In this document: one piece after another, positions 9,125-22,352 of the stretch | How positions within the stretch are numbered: position 1 is the stretch's first letter | How the letters are laid out: the number at the start of each line of letters is the position of its first letter | From: Sphingomonas sp. Leaf10 | Lineage (GTDB): Bacteria > Pseudomonadota > Alphaproteobacteria > Sphingomonadales > Sphingomonadaceae | Direction: 5' to 3' | Assembly: GCF_001421245.1 (NCBI RefSeq) | Contig: NZ_LMKE01000001.1 | Span: 813,086 to 877,085, forward strand | DNA length: 64,000 nt | Notes under the pieces: generated by a model | Told to the model about the DNA's origin: nothing | Database searches by the model: none | Seen by the model: only the letters and a program-made list of their open reading frames with translations | Position numbers and translations under genes: made by a program

Positions 9125-10039
9125 TCAGCGGTCGAGCGCAGCCGCTGGCGAAGCGGTGACCGTTCCGAGCCAGAACCAGCCGTCATAGGCCGGATCGTGC
9201 TGCGTTCCGGGCAACGGTTGGACGGCCACGAACGGGGCGCGATTGATCGTCGAATCGCTTCGGACCGGGTGCCCTGCACATTCTATCATGCCGCTTGATA
9301 TCGGTTTGCCACGTTCAAACTTCGCACCGGCACGCAACTCGCAGGTCCACGCCGATCCGCCCGCAGTAGCCATATTCAACGACATTACCTTGCCCGCCGG
9401 TGCCAACTGCATCGCCATCGGTCGAAAGGTTGCCGTATCACGCTCGATCGGTTCCTTGCGCGCGTGCAGATTCCCGACCAGCACTAGCACATGGTCATAC
9501 CGGCCAGCGGCGGCGGCGTTGCGGATATTCTCGGCCTGCGCTGCCTCATGGGGTCCCTGCCCCGGCTGATCTGCGAACTTCGCGCGCTGCGCAGAGTCCC
9601 GTGCGCCGTTGAACGCAACGATCGAAACGGGGCGACCGGCGCTCTTCAACGCGTGCAAGCGGACGATCATATCCCGCGTAGCGACGCTGCCAACCCCGTC
9701 CCTGCGACCGACCAAGCCTGTCTTGTGCAGCGCCTCCGGGAATTGCCCGGGCGGCAATCGCCACGCAGCCTGCAGGGCATCGTTGTCGGACGATGAGAGC
9801 TCGACCGCGACCAGAACCCGCTCGCCCCGCGTGGTAAGCGCGCAGGCGAGCGTACCGATAAACGCAGGAGATTGCGCGGTTCCGTGAATCTCGCCGAACA
9901 CGACATAGCGCGGCTTGCGGCGCGTCACCTCAGCCCAGCCATCGGGCACCCCGCATCGCTCGCCCGCGTGCGCGACTGTTGGAGCGGCGGCAGCCAGACC
10001 AATCGATGCGACCGCGATGAAGAAGGGAAGTGGGACCAT
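9125..10039 (-). CDS. secreted ChaN/Tiki-superfamily-like protein
   Basis: 304 residues with a clear Sec signal peptide (about 1-25, cleavage near AHAGERC). The body carries the superfamily's two landmark motifs: RYVVFGEIHGTAQSP (GE-x-HG type) near residue 45-58 and VLVLVGNLHARKEP (GN-x-H) near 190, with VAVELSSSDNDAL between them. ChaN, TraB/GumN and erythromycin-esterase-like proteins share these motifs, and ChaN binds heme. The substrate here is unknown. Two extra cysteine pairs (ERCGVP, ACAL, TCEL, ECAGH) suggest disulfides. It is convergent with the broken GGDEF gene, and its start codon is next to a perfect dyad at 10041-10055. Confidence 0.72.
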   Translation of the reverse strand: MVPLPFFIAVASIGLAAAAPTVAHAGERCGVPDGWAEVTRRKPRYVVFGEIHGTAQSPAFIGTLACALTTRGERVLVAVELSSSDNDALQAAWRLPPGQFPEALHKTGLVGRRDGVGSVATRDMIVRLHALKSAGRPVSIVAFNGARDSAQRAKFADQPGQGPHEAAQAENIRNAAAAGRYDHVLVLVGNLHARKEPIERDTATFRPMAMQLAPAGKVMSLNMATAGGSAWTCELRAGAKFERGKPISSGMIECAGHPVRSDSTINRAPFVAVQPLPGTQHDPAYDGWFWLGTVTASPAAALDR

Positions 10040-10040
10040 C

Positions 10041-10055
10041 GTTGTAGCCTACAAC
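10041..10055. promoter_or_regulatory. perfect 7-1-7 palindrome at the ChaN-like start codon
   Basis: GTTGTAG-C-CTACAAC is a perfect inverted repeat ending two bases before the ATG (10039) of the minus-strand secreted protein gene. Its position would place it in the leader or over the ribosome binding site, so it could be an operator or an mRNA hairpin controlling initiation. No regulator can be named from the sequence. Confidence 0.4.
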
Positions 10056-10113
10056 AAATATTCCGGGCTGAAATCCGAAATCGGATACGAAATGGTCATA
10101 CACGCCTATGAAA

Positions 10114-10145
10114 GAGGGCGTCGGTTCGCACCGACACCCCTTTTC
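10114..10145 (-). terminator. rho-independent terminator of eno
   Basis: Read on the minus strand, a 10-bp stem (GGGTGTCGGT / ACCGACGCCC, one G-U pair) with loop GCGA is followed by TCTTTC. It begins 17 bases beyond the eno stop. On the plus strand the hairpin has one mismatch and is followed by CCTTTTCC, so it may also act in that direction. Confidence 0.75.
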
Positions 10146-10161
10146 CCGATCCGGTACCTGA

Positions 10162-12117
<1,956 letters not shown>

Positions 12118-12125
12118 CCCCGATC

Positions 12126-12458
12126 ATGGGGGATGAAGGGCTGGGAACGGTCGTCGGTCGCGTCGTCGAGGATGCAAAGGCGTATGCCTGCGCCGAGGTG
12201 ACGCTGTGGAAGACCGTCGCCAGCACGCGCGGATCGCAGGCCGGCATCGCCGCCGGCCTGGCGGTCGGTGCAGTGGTCATAGCGCTGTCGGCGGTCACCG
12301 CCCTGCTGGTCGGGGCGATCCTGTCGCTGCGGCCGATCATGGGTCCGGGCTGGGCAACCTTGCTGGTCGTGATCGTGGCGTTGGCGATCGCGGCCATTCT
12401 CGCCAAGATCGCGTTGTCGAGCTTCAAACGCGTCGTCGCGCCGTTGGGAGACAGCTGA
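12126..12458 (+). CDS. holin-superfamily-III/YqjE-like membrane protein
   Basis: 110 residues: an amphipathic N-terminal helix (about 8-40, TVVGRVVEDAKAYACAEVTL) and two transmembrane helices (about 42-68, GIAAGLAVGAVVIALSAVTA, and 74-97, GWATLLVVIVALAIAAILAK). This is the layout of the phage_holin_3_6/YqjE family, which sits next to YqjD-type genes in many Proteobacteria. Its ATG is 8 bases after the previous stop and its stop overlaps the next start (TGATG), so the cassette is one translationally coupled unit. No link to phage lysis is implied. Confidence 0.7.
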   Translation: MGDEGLGTVVGRVVEDAKAYACAEVTLWKTVASTRGSQAGIAAGLAVGAVVIALSAVTALLVGAILSLRPIMGPGWATLLVVIVALAIAAILAKIALSSFKRVVAPLGDS

Positions 12459-12769
12459 TGATCTCGCCCACCCTCGCCGCCGCCCGCGCCGATGCGCTGC
12501 TCAAGCGCGCCCGGTTGCAGGCGAGCCTTGCCGAAGCGAAGCACCGCCTGTCGCCATCGACCATCGCCTCGAACGTCGCCGACGACCTGCGTGACAAGGC
12601 GGAGGACGGCGTCGCCGTCCTAATGGAACGCCCCGGCATTGCGGCCGGTATCGCCACCGGCGTCGTCGCCCTGCTCGCCCGCAAGCGCATCGCCCGGCTG
12701 TTCCGCAAGGCGCCCCCGCCCCCGCCGCCCCCCATCGCCCCGCCCCCGCCCGTCCCGAACAAGGAATGA
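12458..12769 (+). CDS. small helical protein with proline-rich tail (cassette gene 3)
   Basis: 103 residues from ATG 12458, which overlaps the preceding TGA. An Ala/Arg/Lys-rich helix (about 5-35), then a conserved-looking segment NVADDLRDKAEDGVAVLMER, a short Ala/Gly hydrophobic helix (GIAAGIATGVVALLARKRIA) and a low-complexity tail of prolines (KAPPPPPPPIAPPPPVPNKE). The helix-hydrophobic layout resembles its neighbours, so a membrane-associated role with them is likely. I do not recognise a named family with confidence (YqjK-like position in the operon only). Confidence 0.65.
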   Translation: MISPTLAAARADALLKRARLQASLAEAKHRLSPSTIASNVADDLRDKAEDGVAVLMERPGIAAGIATGVVALLARKRIARLFRKAPPPPPPPIAPPPPVPNKE

Positions 12770-12773
12770 CATC

Positions 12774-13220
12774 ATGAGCGAACTCAAGACCGCCCCGCAC
12801 GAAACCACGGGCACCATCGACACGCTGAAGGAAAAGGCTTCGACCGCCGCCCACGCGACCAGCGATGCCGCGCACGACGCCGCCAAGCGCGCATCGGAAG
12901 CAGCGCATGATGCCGCGCACCGCGCATCGGAAACGATCGACACCAACCCGCTCGCCGTCCTCGCCGGCGGCCTGGCGCTCGGTGCCGTGCTCGGCGCGCT
13001 GCTGCCACGCACCGCACAGGAGACGAAGACGCTCGCCCCGCTCGGCAAGAAGCTCGCCGCTGCCGCCACCGCCGCCGCCGCGACCGCCCGCGACGTCGGC
13101 AAGGAACAGCTGACCGCCGCGCTGCCCAGCAAGGACGGCGCCAAGGAACAGCTGCGTTCGGCGTTCAGCACGGTGGTGCAGGCCGCCACCGACAGCGGCA
13201 AGGCCGCCGTCAAGCGCTGA
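12774..13220 (+). CDS. Ala-rich helical repeat protein with membrane segment (cassette gene 4)
   Basis: 148 residues from ATG 12774, four bases after the previous stop. Residues 25-55 contain repeated SDAAHDAAKRASEAAHDAAH units, an amphipathic LEA-like or apolipoprotein-like helix. A Gly/Ala/Leu membrane helix follows (about 60-80, PLAVLAGGLALGAVLGALLP), then a second Ala-rich helix (KLAAAATAAAATARDVGKEQ). It is likely another YqjD-like anchored protein; duplicated ancestry with the first gene of the cassette is possible. A strong terminator follows 26 bases after the stop. Confidence 0.65.
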   Translation: MSELKTAPHETTGTIDTLKEKASTAAHATSDAAHDAAKRASEAAHDAAHRASETIDTNPLAVLAGGLALGAVLGALLPRTAQETKTLAPLGKKLAAAATAAAATARDVGKEQLTAALPSKDGAKEQLRSAFSTVVQAATDSGKAAVKR

Positions 13221-13246
13221 TCTTTCCCAACTTATGGGTTGAAGGG

Positions 13247-13286
13247 TACGCCCGGTCCGCTATGCGGGTTGGGCGTAACTTTTTTG
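13247..13286 (+). terminator. rho-independent terminator of the YqjD-like cassette
   Basis: Stem TACGCCC...GGGCGTA extended inward by GGTCCGC/GCGGGTT pairs (with G-U wobbles) around a TAT loop, followed by ACTTTTTTG with six T. It closes the cassette 26 bases after its last stop and lies just ahead of the DUF4170 gene. Confidence 0.82.
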
Positions 13287-13302
13287 CACTGCGGGAACGA
13301 CC

Positions 13303-13524
13303 ATGAGCAAACTCCACCTCGTCTTCGGCGGCCGCGTCGCCGATCCGCGCACGCTCGATTTCGCCGACCTCAAGGCGATCGACGTCGTCGGCATCTTCGG
13401 CGACTATGCCAGCGCCGAAAAGGCATGGCGCGCCGCGGCGCAACGGACCGTCGACGATGCCGAAATGAAATATGTGGTGGTGCACCTCCACCGCTTGCTC
13501 GAACCGGAACTGCCGGCGGCGTAA
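13303..13524 (+). CDS. DUF4170 family protein
   Basis: 73 residues, ATG 13303 with GGGAACG upstream. The small alphaproteobacterial family is recognisable from LHLVFGGRVADP, the WRAAAQRTVDDAEMKYVVVH segment and LHRLLEPE. It is cytosolic, with no signal or membrane segment. The function of the family is not established. It stands alone between the cassette terminator and an inverted-repeat region, with the rhomboid gene convergent beyond. Confidence 0.82.
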   Translation: MSKLHLVFGGRVADPRTLDFADLKAIDVVGIFGDYASAEKAWRAAAQRTVDDAEMKYVVVHLHRLLEPELPAA

Positions 13525-13561
13525 GGGACGCCTTTTCCGCGCCCGGACGACTCCTTTTACC

Positions 13562-13678
13562 CGTTCGGTTCGAGCAGCTTCGAGCCTGTCGAGAAGCGTC
13601 CGTCGAGAACAGCCCGTTTGGGGCACCCCTTCTTGACTACGGTTCTCGACAGGCTCGAACCTCCGCTCGAAGCAAACG
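13562..13678. repeat. sphingomonad-type inverted repeat
   Basis: TTCGAGCCTGTCGAGAA at 13579-13595 is the perfect reverse complement of TTCTCGACAGGCTCGAA at 13643-13659. Similarity continues outward on both sides (CGTTCGGTTCGAGCAG near 13562 against CGCTCGAAGCAAACG near 13665), so two copies of one roughly 36-base element face each other across 47 bases. It fills the space between the DUF4170 gene and the convergent rhomboid gene and could form a stem-loop or end transcripts. Elements with this core are known to recur in sphingomonad intergenic regions; copy number here was not counted. Confidence 0.8.
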
Positions 13679-13705
13679 GATGGGGGGGAGGACGAGGGTA
13701 AGAGC

Positions 13706-14362
13706 CTAGCCGGCGTCCACCCGCCTACCCCAACGCCACCGCAACAGCGGCCGCAGCAACACCATCCCGGCAATAAACCCGCCGGCATGCGCCGCCCCGG
13801 CAATCGGCATCTCGCTCCCCGCGCTCGCCCAGCCGATGGCAAGGTTCAGCAACGTCCAGCTAACCCCCAGCCACACCGCATGCACGACATGCGCCGGCAC
13901 CGGCCCGATCGCCTTCGCCTTGCCGCCGCCGAACAGCAGCGCATAGGCCCCGATCAGCGCTGAGATCGCGCCGCTCGCCCCGATCATCGGCGCGGGCGAG
14001 GTCGGCCCGGCCAGCCACTGCGCCGCGACCGACGCATAGGCACCGACCAGCAACAGCACGATCACCCCACGCAACCCGACCGCCCGCTGCGTCGGCGTAC
14101 CGACGATGGCGAGGCTCAGCAGGTTGAAGCCCAGATGCAGCCACCCGTCATGAACAAACGCGGCGGTGATCGGCGTCAGCCATACCGGCACGAACGGCGC
14201 AAACCCCTCGATCGACGCGATATCGCTGGTCATCCGCAGCGGCACGAACCCCGCCGCGATCGCCGCGCTCCACACGCCGCCGGACAGGATGATCCAGCCA
14301 CTGACCAAAGCGATCAACCCGCCGATCACAAGGATCGACGGGGAAGGACGCCGTTCGAACAT
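13706..14362 (-). CDS. rhomboid family intramembrane serine protease
   Basis: 218 residues with about six transmembrane helices. Catalytic features are present: HLGFNLLSLAIVG (the Asn/His region of TM2), the nucleophile in MIGASGAISALIGAYALLFG (GxSG), and the histidine in AGAAHAGGFIAGMVLL. It cleaves membrane proteins within or near the bilayer; the substrate is unknown. ATG 14362 follows the greA stop by six bases, so it is probably the distal gene of a greA transcript. Confidence 0.9.
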   Translation of the reverse strand: MFERRPSPSILVIGGLIALVSGWIILSGGVWSAAIAAGFVPLRMTSDIASIEGFAPFVPVWLTPITAAFVHDGWLHLGFNLLSLAIVGTPTQRAVGLRGVIVLLLVGAYASVAAQWLAGPTSPAPMIGASGAISALIGAYALLFGGGKAKAIGPVPAHVVHAVWLGVSWTLLNLAIGWASAGSEMPIAGAAHAGGFIAGMVLLRPLLRWRWGRRVDAG

Positions 14363-14368
14363 AGCGGT

Positions 14369-14845
14369 TTAGATGAACTCGATCTTCGAGATCTGGTAAT
14401 AACGGTCGCCCGACGGCACCGTCACCTCGACATCGTCGTCGATCTTGCGCCCGATCAGCGCCCGGCCCATCGGCGAATTGTACGAGATGCGGCCCGACTT
14501 GGCATCCGCCTCGGTCTGACCGACGATCTGGTAGGTGATCGCCTTATCGTCTTCGTCGAGCAGCGTCACGGTCGCACCGAACACGACCTTGTCGCCCGAC
14601 AGGTCTTTCGGATCGATGACCTGCGCGCGCGACAACTTGTCCTCGATATCGGCGATCGACGCCTCGATCTGGCCCTGCCGTTCCTTCGCCGCATGATATT
14701 CGGCGTTTTCGGAAAGATCGCCGTGCGCGCGGGCTTCCTCGATTGCATCGATGATCTGCGGCCGTTCGACCTTCAGTTGCTTGAGGTGCGCCGTCAGGCG
14801 ATCATAGCCCTCTTGCAACATCGGCATCTTTTCGACCGTCGCCAT
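14369..14845 (-). CDS. greA: transcription elongation factor GreA
   Basis: 158 residues, the normal GreA length. N-terminal coiled coil (residues about 1-77) with the tip acidic motif [20 protein letters not shown] that stimulates RNA cleavage by stalled RNA polymerase, then the FKBP-like C-terminal domain ([44 protein letters not shown]). It lies downstream of carB on the same strand across an 84-base gap with a hairpin, followed closely by the rhomboid gene. Confidence 0.95.
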   Translation of the reverse strand: MATVEKMPMLQEGYDRLTAHLKQLKVERPQIIDAIEEARAHGDLSENAEYHAAKERQGQIEASIADIEDKLSRAQVIDPKDLSGDKVVFGATVTLLDEDDKAITYQIVGQTEADAKSGRISYNSPMGRALIGRKIDDDVEVTVPSGDRYYQISKIEFI

Positions 14846-14881
14846 CGCGCGCGCGTCCCTTTTGTCATTCCCCCCGCCACA

Positions 14882-14905
14882 CGGACGGGCCTCCCTGCCC
14901 GTCCG
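14882..14905 (-). terminator. hairpin downstream of carB
   Basis: A perfect 9-bp stem, CGGACGGGC / GCCCGTCCG, with a 6-base loop lies 25 bases after the carB stop, before greA. There is no immediate T run on the minus strand (GTGTGGCGG follows), so it may be only a weak or processing hairpin. Confidence 0.45.
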
Positions 14906-14929
14906 CGCGCAACATTCCGCTGATGGGGA

Positions 14930-18262
<3,333 letters not shown>

Positions 18263-18263
18263 G

Positions 18264-18548
18264 TTATTTGGTTTCCGGCGCAATGGCTTCGTTACCGACG
18301 AAACCCATCTTCATTGGAAATTTCAGCTTCTTGAGTTCGCCCAAGGCGCAATCGACGGACTCGTACTTCGCATCGGCAGGCGGCTGAAATCTTAACTCAT
18401 CAGGCCCCGTCAGCGTCATCGTGCCCTTCGGAAGATCACAGCGTACCGCTATCGCCTCGATAGTCTCGGCTTGGGTCTTCGTGGTAGCAGGTTGGGAACA
18501 ACCGCTGCCCGCCAGGCCAGTCAGAAGGATCAGGGATACGCGCTTCAC
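18264..18548 (-). CDS. small putative lipoprotein inside the carAB operon
   Basis: 94 residues. The N-terminus [20 protein letters not shown] is a lipoprotein-type signal with Cys17, although the residue at -3 is Gly where the lipobox prefers Leu. The mature part has two more cysteines (RCDLPK and [10 protein letters not shown]) and no recognised domain. Its start overlaps the carA stop by four bases (ATGA) and its TAA ends one base before the carB ATG, so it is translated with both. There is no reason from the family to expect a lipoprotein in carbamoyl phosphate synthesis; it may simply have been inserted there. Confidence 0.7.
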   Translation of the reverse strand: MKRVSLILLTGLAGSGCSQPATTKTQAETIEAIAVRCDLPKGTMTLTGPDELRFQPPADAKYESVDCALGELKKLKFPMKMGFVGNEAIAPETK

Positions 18549-19738
18549 GCCTTCATCATCCCCACGAACCGCTCGAACAGATAGAAGCTGTCCTGCGGCC
18601 CCGGCGAAGCCTCCGGGTGGTACTGCACGCTGAACGCACGACCACCGTCAACTTCGATGCCGGCGTTCGACCCGTCGAACAGCGACACATGCGTCTCGCG
18701 CACACCCTCGGGCAGGCTGTCGCGCTCGACCGCGAAGCCGTGGTTCATGCTAGTGATCTCGACCGTGCCGTCCGACAGCCGCTTGACCGGATGGTTCGCG
18801 CCGCGATGGCCCTGATGCATCTTGGTCGTGGTCGCCCCGACCGCGAGGCCGAGCAGCTGGTGGCCCAGACAGATGCCGAACAACGGCTTCCCGGTCTCCA
18901 GCAGCTTGCGGATCACCGGCACCGCGTACTCACCGGTCGCGGCAGGATCGCCCGGACCGTTCGACAGGAAGATGCCGTCCGGGTTCGCCGCCATGACATC
19001 TTCATAGGTCGCGGTGGCCGGCAGCACGGTTACTTCAGCACCCGCATGAACAAGGTTGCGGAAGATATTGCGTTTGCTTCCATAATCGATCGCAACGACA
19101 TGCGGACGCGCATTGCTCTTCGTGGCACCTTTGCCACCTTGGGCGAGCGTGCTGTCGTCATAGCCCTTGCCCAGATGCCAAGCCCCGCCGGCCCAGCCAT
19201 AATGCATCTTGCACGACACCGTCTTGGCAAGGTCCATGCCCTCCAGTCCCGGCCAAGCCTGCGCCTGTGCCAGCAGCGCCGGAATGTCGAACTCGCCCGC
19301 CGCCGAATGCGCGATGACGCCGTTCGGGGCGCCGCCCTGCCGGATGCGGCGGGTCAGCGCGCGGGTGTCGATGCCCGCCAGGCCGATCCGGTTGTGCCGG
19401 GCCATCCACGTATCGAGATGCTCGTTCGAGCGGAAATTCGACGGTGCGGTCACATCCTCGCGGACGATCATGCCCAGCGCGTGCGGGTCGTTCGCCTCGA
19501 CGTCGTCGACGTTGGTCCCGACATTGCCGATATGCGGAAAGGTGAAGGTGATGATCTGCCCGGCAAAGGAAGGATCAGTCATGATTTCCTGATAGCCGGT
19601 CATCGCGGTGTGGAAGCACACCTCGCCCACCGCTGCGCCTTCGGCGCCGAAGCCACGGCCCCACAGCACGTCGCCATTGGCAAGGACGAGAACCCCGGTG
19701 GCTCCTTCGGGCATGGCGAATGGCTTGGCGTCGGCCAT
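18545..19738 (-). CDS. carA: carbamoyl phosphate synthase small subunit
   Basis: 397 residues. N-terminal small-subunit domain (LVLANGDVLWGRGFGAEGAA, GYQEIMTDPSFAGQIITFT, NGVIAH) and C-terminal class I glutamine amidotransferase domain with the catalytic Cys in LFGICLGHQLLGLAVGA and the His/Glu in SVQYHPEASPGPQDS. It hydrolyses glutamine and feeds ammonia to CarB. It is the first gene of the carA-lipoprotein-carB run and is divergent from yqeY, with 145 bases between the two starts for both promoters. Confidence 0.97.
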   Translation of the reverse strand: MADAKPFAMPEGATGVLVLANGDVLWGRGFGAEGAAVGEVCFHTAMTGYQEIMTDPSFAGQIITFTFPHIGNVGTNVDDVEANDPHALGMIVREDVTAPSNFRSNEHLDTWMARHNRIGLAGIDTRALTRRIRQGGAPNGVIAHSAAGEFDIPALLAQAQAWPGLEGMDLAKTVSCKMHYGWAGGAWHLGKGYDDSTLAQGGKGATKSNARPHVVAIDYGSKRNIFRNLVHAGAEVTVLPATATYEDVMAANPDGIFLSNGPGDPAATGEYAVPVIRKLLETGKPLFGICLGHQLLGLAVGATTTKMHQGHRGANHPVKRLSDGTVEITSMNHGFAVERDSLPEGVRETHVSLFDGSNAGIEVDGGRAFSVQYHPEASPGPQDSFYLFERFVGMMKA

Positions 19739-19883
19739 GATGGGCGGGCACTCCTGGGTAAATCTGATGATGTCGCTAAGCGGTGGCGGCTAGTCCCAAC
19801 CCCGCCCCCCGTCAATCCTGTGATCGCCGATCGATTGCGGCTAAGGGTGATCGCTTACCCGAATGAGAGACACTGGAACCGCC

Positions 19884-20336
19884 ATGATTCGCGACACCAT
19901 CAAGGACGCCCTCGTCACCGCCATGAAGGGCGGCGACAAGGAGACGACCGCCACGATCCGCCTGATCCAGTCGGCGATCAAGAACCGCGACATCGAGGCG
20001 CGCACCGGCAAGGCCCCCGACAGCGACGACGCGCTGGTGGTCGAAGTGCTCCAGAAAATGGTCAAGCAGCGCCGCGAATCGATCGAGATGTACGAAAAGG
20101 GCAATCGCCCCGAACTGGCCGCCGCCGAAGCGCGCGAAGTGACCGTCATCGAACGCTTCCTGCCGCAGCAGATGGACGAGGCGCAGACGGCGGCAGCGAT
20201 CGAAACGATTAAGGCCGATCTGGGCGCAACGGGTATGAAAGACATGGGCCGGGTGATGGGCGAGCTGAAATCGCGCCACGGCAGCGAACTCGACATGAGC
20301 AAGGCCAGCGCGGCGGTGAAGGCGGCGTTGGGCTGA
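19884..20336 (+). CDS. yqeY: GatB/YqeY domain protein
   Basis: 150 residues from ATG 19884 (MIRDTIKDALVTAMKGGDKE), chosen over the in-frame ATG 19863 because GGAA sits about six bases upstream and the length fits the family. The GatB/YqeY helical domain is recognisable: ATIRLIQSAIKNRDIEAR, LQKMVKQRRESIEMYEKGNR, ERFLPQQMDEAQ, GMKDMGRVMGELKSRH. It resembles the tRNA-binding tail of the GatB amidotransferase; its own role is poorly known. It precedes dnaG and rpoD on the same strand, as in many Proteobacteria. Confidence 0.93.
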   Translation: MIRDTIKDALVTAMKGGDKETTATIRLIQSAIKNRDIEARTGKAPDSDDALVVEVLQKMVKQRRESIEMYEKGNRPELAAAEAREVTVIERFLPQQMDEAQTAAAIETIKADLGATGMKDMGRVMGELKSRHGSELDMSKASAAVKAALG

Positions 20337-20382
20337 CGCATAAGCGGTTGCCGACCCCGTTCCGTTCGGGGCATAAAGCGGC

Positions 20383-22188
20383 ATGACTCTTTCGCCACAG
20401 TTTCTCGACGAACTCCGCACCCGCACGACGCTGTCGGCGCTGGTCGGCAAGTCGGTGAAGCTCCAGCGTTCGGGCAACGAGCACAAGGCGTGTTGCCCGT
20501 TCCATACCGAGAAGACGCCAAGCTTCTGGGTCAATGACGACAAGGGTTTCTACCACTGCTTCGGCTGCGGCGCGCATGGCGATGCGATCCGCTGGATGAC
20601 CGACCAGCGCGGCCTGCCCTTCATCGATGCGGTGAAGGAACTGGCCGCCGCCGCCGGCATGGAAATGCCCGCGCAGGACGCGCGCTCGGCCAAGCAGGCG
20701 GAACGCGCCAAGGGCCTGCACGAATTGATGACCGATGCGCAGAGCTGGTTCGCGGACCGGCTGGGCGACGAAGGCGGCATTGCCCGCGACGCGCTCGCCA
20801 AGCGTGGCATCAAGCCCGAAACGGCGCGCGCGTTCGGCATGGGCTATGCCCCCGATGCACGCGGACGGCTGAAGGCGGCGCTGGCCTCTTATGGCAACCC
20901 GCTGCTCATCGAATCGGGAATGCTGATCTCGGTCGAGGGCAAGGAGCCGTACGACCGGTTCCGCGGGCGGCTGATGATCCCGATCCGCGACGCGCGCGGC
21001 CGCACGATCGCATTCGGCGGCCGCATTCTCGGCGATGGCGAACCGAAATATCTGAACTCGCCCGAAACGCCGCTCTTCGACAAGGGGCGCACCCTCTACA
21101 ATATCGATCGGGCTCAGGCCGCCGCGCGCAAGGCCAAGCGGGTGATCGCGGTCGAGGGCTATATGGACGTCATCGCGCTGGCACAGGCCGGTTTCGATGA
21201 GGTCGTGGCGCCACTCGGCACCGCGCTGACCGAGCATCAGCTCGAACGGCTGTGGCGCATGGCTGACTGTCCGATCCTGTGCTTCGACGGCGACGCGGCG
21301 GGGATCAAGGCGGCGCGGCGCGCGGCCGAACGTGCGCTGCCGATGCTGCAACCCGGCAAGAGCATTTCGATCGTCACCATCCCCGACGGCATGGACCCCG
21401 ACGATCTGGTCCGCGCGGAGGGCGGCCAAGCGTTCGAGGACCTGCTCGCCCGTCGCGAATCGCTGTCTGATTTCCTGTGGCGGCTCGAACTGGCGACGCT
21501 GCCCCCCGGAGCCGGCCCCGATGAGCGCGCGGCGTTCGAGCACGAGCTGGCGCGCCTCGCCGGCACGATCACCCACGAAGGCATTCGCCGCGAATATTTC
21601 CGCACCTTCAAGGATCAGTTCTTCGCGCTGTTCGGTGCGAAGGACCGCCGCCTGCGCATCGTCGCCAACGACATGGCAGCGGCGGCTGACGTCAAGGAAG
21701 TCGACCTCGTCTTCGCCTTTCAGCGTGCGGTGCTGATGGGGCTGATGCAGCATGTCGACGTGCTGACCCGCCACTGCGAACTGATCGCACAACTGCCGAT
21801 CAAGAACGCGCAGTTGCAGCGGTGGCGCAACCACCTGATCGACCTCGCCATCTATCGCAGCGACCTGAGCGAAAGCCTGCTGACCGACACCATCGCCGCC
21901 GACCGGCAACTGGTCGAGATGGCGCGGCGGAACAAGGAAACCGACCTCGCCTTCAGTTTCTGGCTGCGCGATACCGATGCGGAGACCGCCGAAACCGATC
22001 TGCTGCGCGTCGTCCAGATCCTGGTCGACGAACAGGCCTGCCGGCGTGCCGAGAATGCGGCTGCCGAACGTTGTCGCCAGGATACGACCGAACGGACCTT
22101 CGCCGATTATCAGCAGGCCCGGTCGGATCATGCCGCGGTGCAGGCGCGCATCCGCAGCTGGATGGAGGAACTGGACGAGGCGGCTTGA
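20383..22188 (+). CDS. dnaG: DNA primase
   Basis: 601 residues. The N-terminal CHC2 zinc-binding domain is intact (CCPFHTEKTPSFWV, FYHCFGCGAHGD, residues about 39-70). The catalytic core includes GFGMGYAP-like and RLMIPIRDARGRTIAFGGRI segments, and the Toprim motifs AVEGYMDVIALAQAGF and CFDGDAAGIKAARRA bind magnesium. The C-terminal helicase-interaction region (about 440-601) is less conserved. It makes RNA primers for replication with the DnaB helicase. It sits 46 bases after yqeY and 164 bases before rpoD, the macromolecular-synthesis gene order. Confidence 0.97.
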   Translation: MTLSPQFLDELRTRTTLSALVGKSVKLQRSGNEHKACCPFHTEKTPSFWVNDDKGFYHCFGCGAHGDAIRWMTDQRGLPFIDAVKELAAAAGMEMPAQDARSAKQAERAKGLHELMTDAQSWFADRLGDEGGIARDALAKRGIKPETARAFGMGYAPDARGRLKAALASYGNPLLIESGMLISVEGKEPYDRFRGRLMIPIRDARGRTIAFGGRILGDGEPKYLNSPETPLFDKGRTLYNIDRAQAAARKAKRVIAVEGYMDVIALAQAGFDEVVAPLGTALTEHQLERLWRMADCPILCFDGDAAGIKAARRAAERALPMLQPGKSISIVTIPDGMDPDDLVRAEGGQAFEDLLARRESLSDFLWRLELATLPPGAGPDERAAFEHELARLAGTITHEGIRREYFRTFKDQFFALFGAKDRRLRIVANDMAAAADVKEVDLVFAFQRAVLMGLMQHVDVLTRHCELIAQLPIKNAQLQRWRNHLIDLAIYRSDLSESLLTDTIAADRQLVEMARRNKETDLAFSFWLRDTDAETAETDLLRVVQILVDEQACRRAENAAAERCRQDTTERTFADYQQARSDHAAVQARIRSWMEELDEAA

Positions 22189-22352
22189 TCCCCGGCCCGT
22201 CCCTCCCATATCGCCGTCGTAGAATTGCCGGAAATCCGCGACCGGATCGCCCGATTGCATGCTCTTGGCTTGCAAATCCGGCGGTGTCGGACGAAGACGA
22301 CCGGTAAAATAGCGCGAGGCGAACGCGCTGCATAAATTTCTGAGGGTTATTG

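Noticed and set aside
12126..12458. Prophage remnant suggested by a holin-family protein
   Set aside because: No other phage gene, integrase or att site is near; the protein belongs to a YqjD/YqjE-type chromosomal cassette.
20209..22275. 688-codon minus-strand frame opposite dnaG
   Set aside because: Antisense to DnaG, whose zinc and Toprim motifs are intact.
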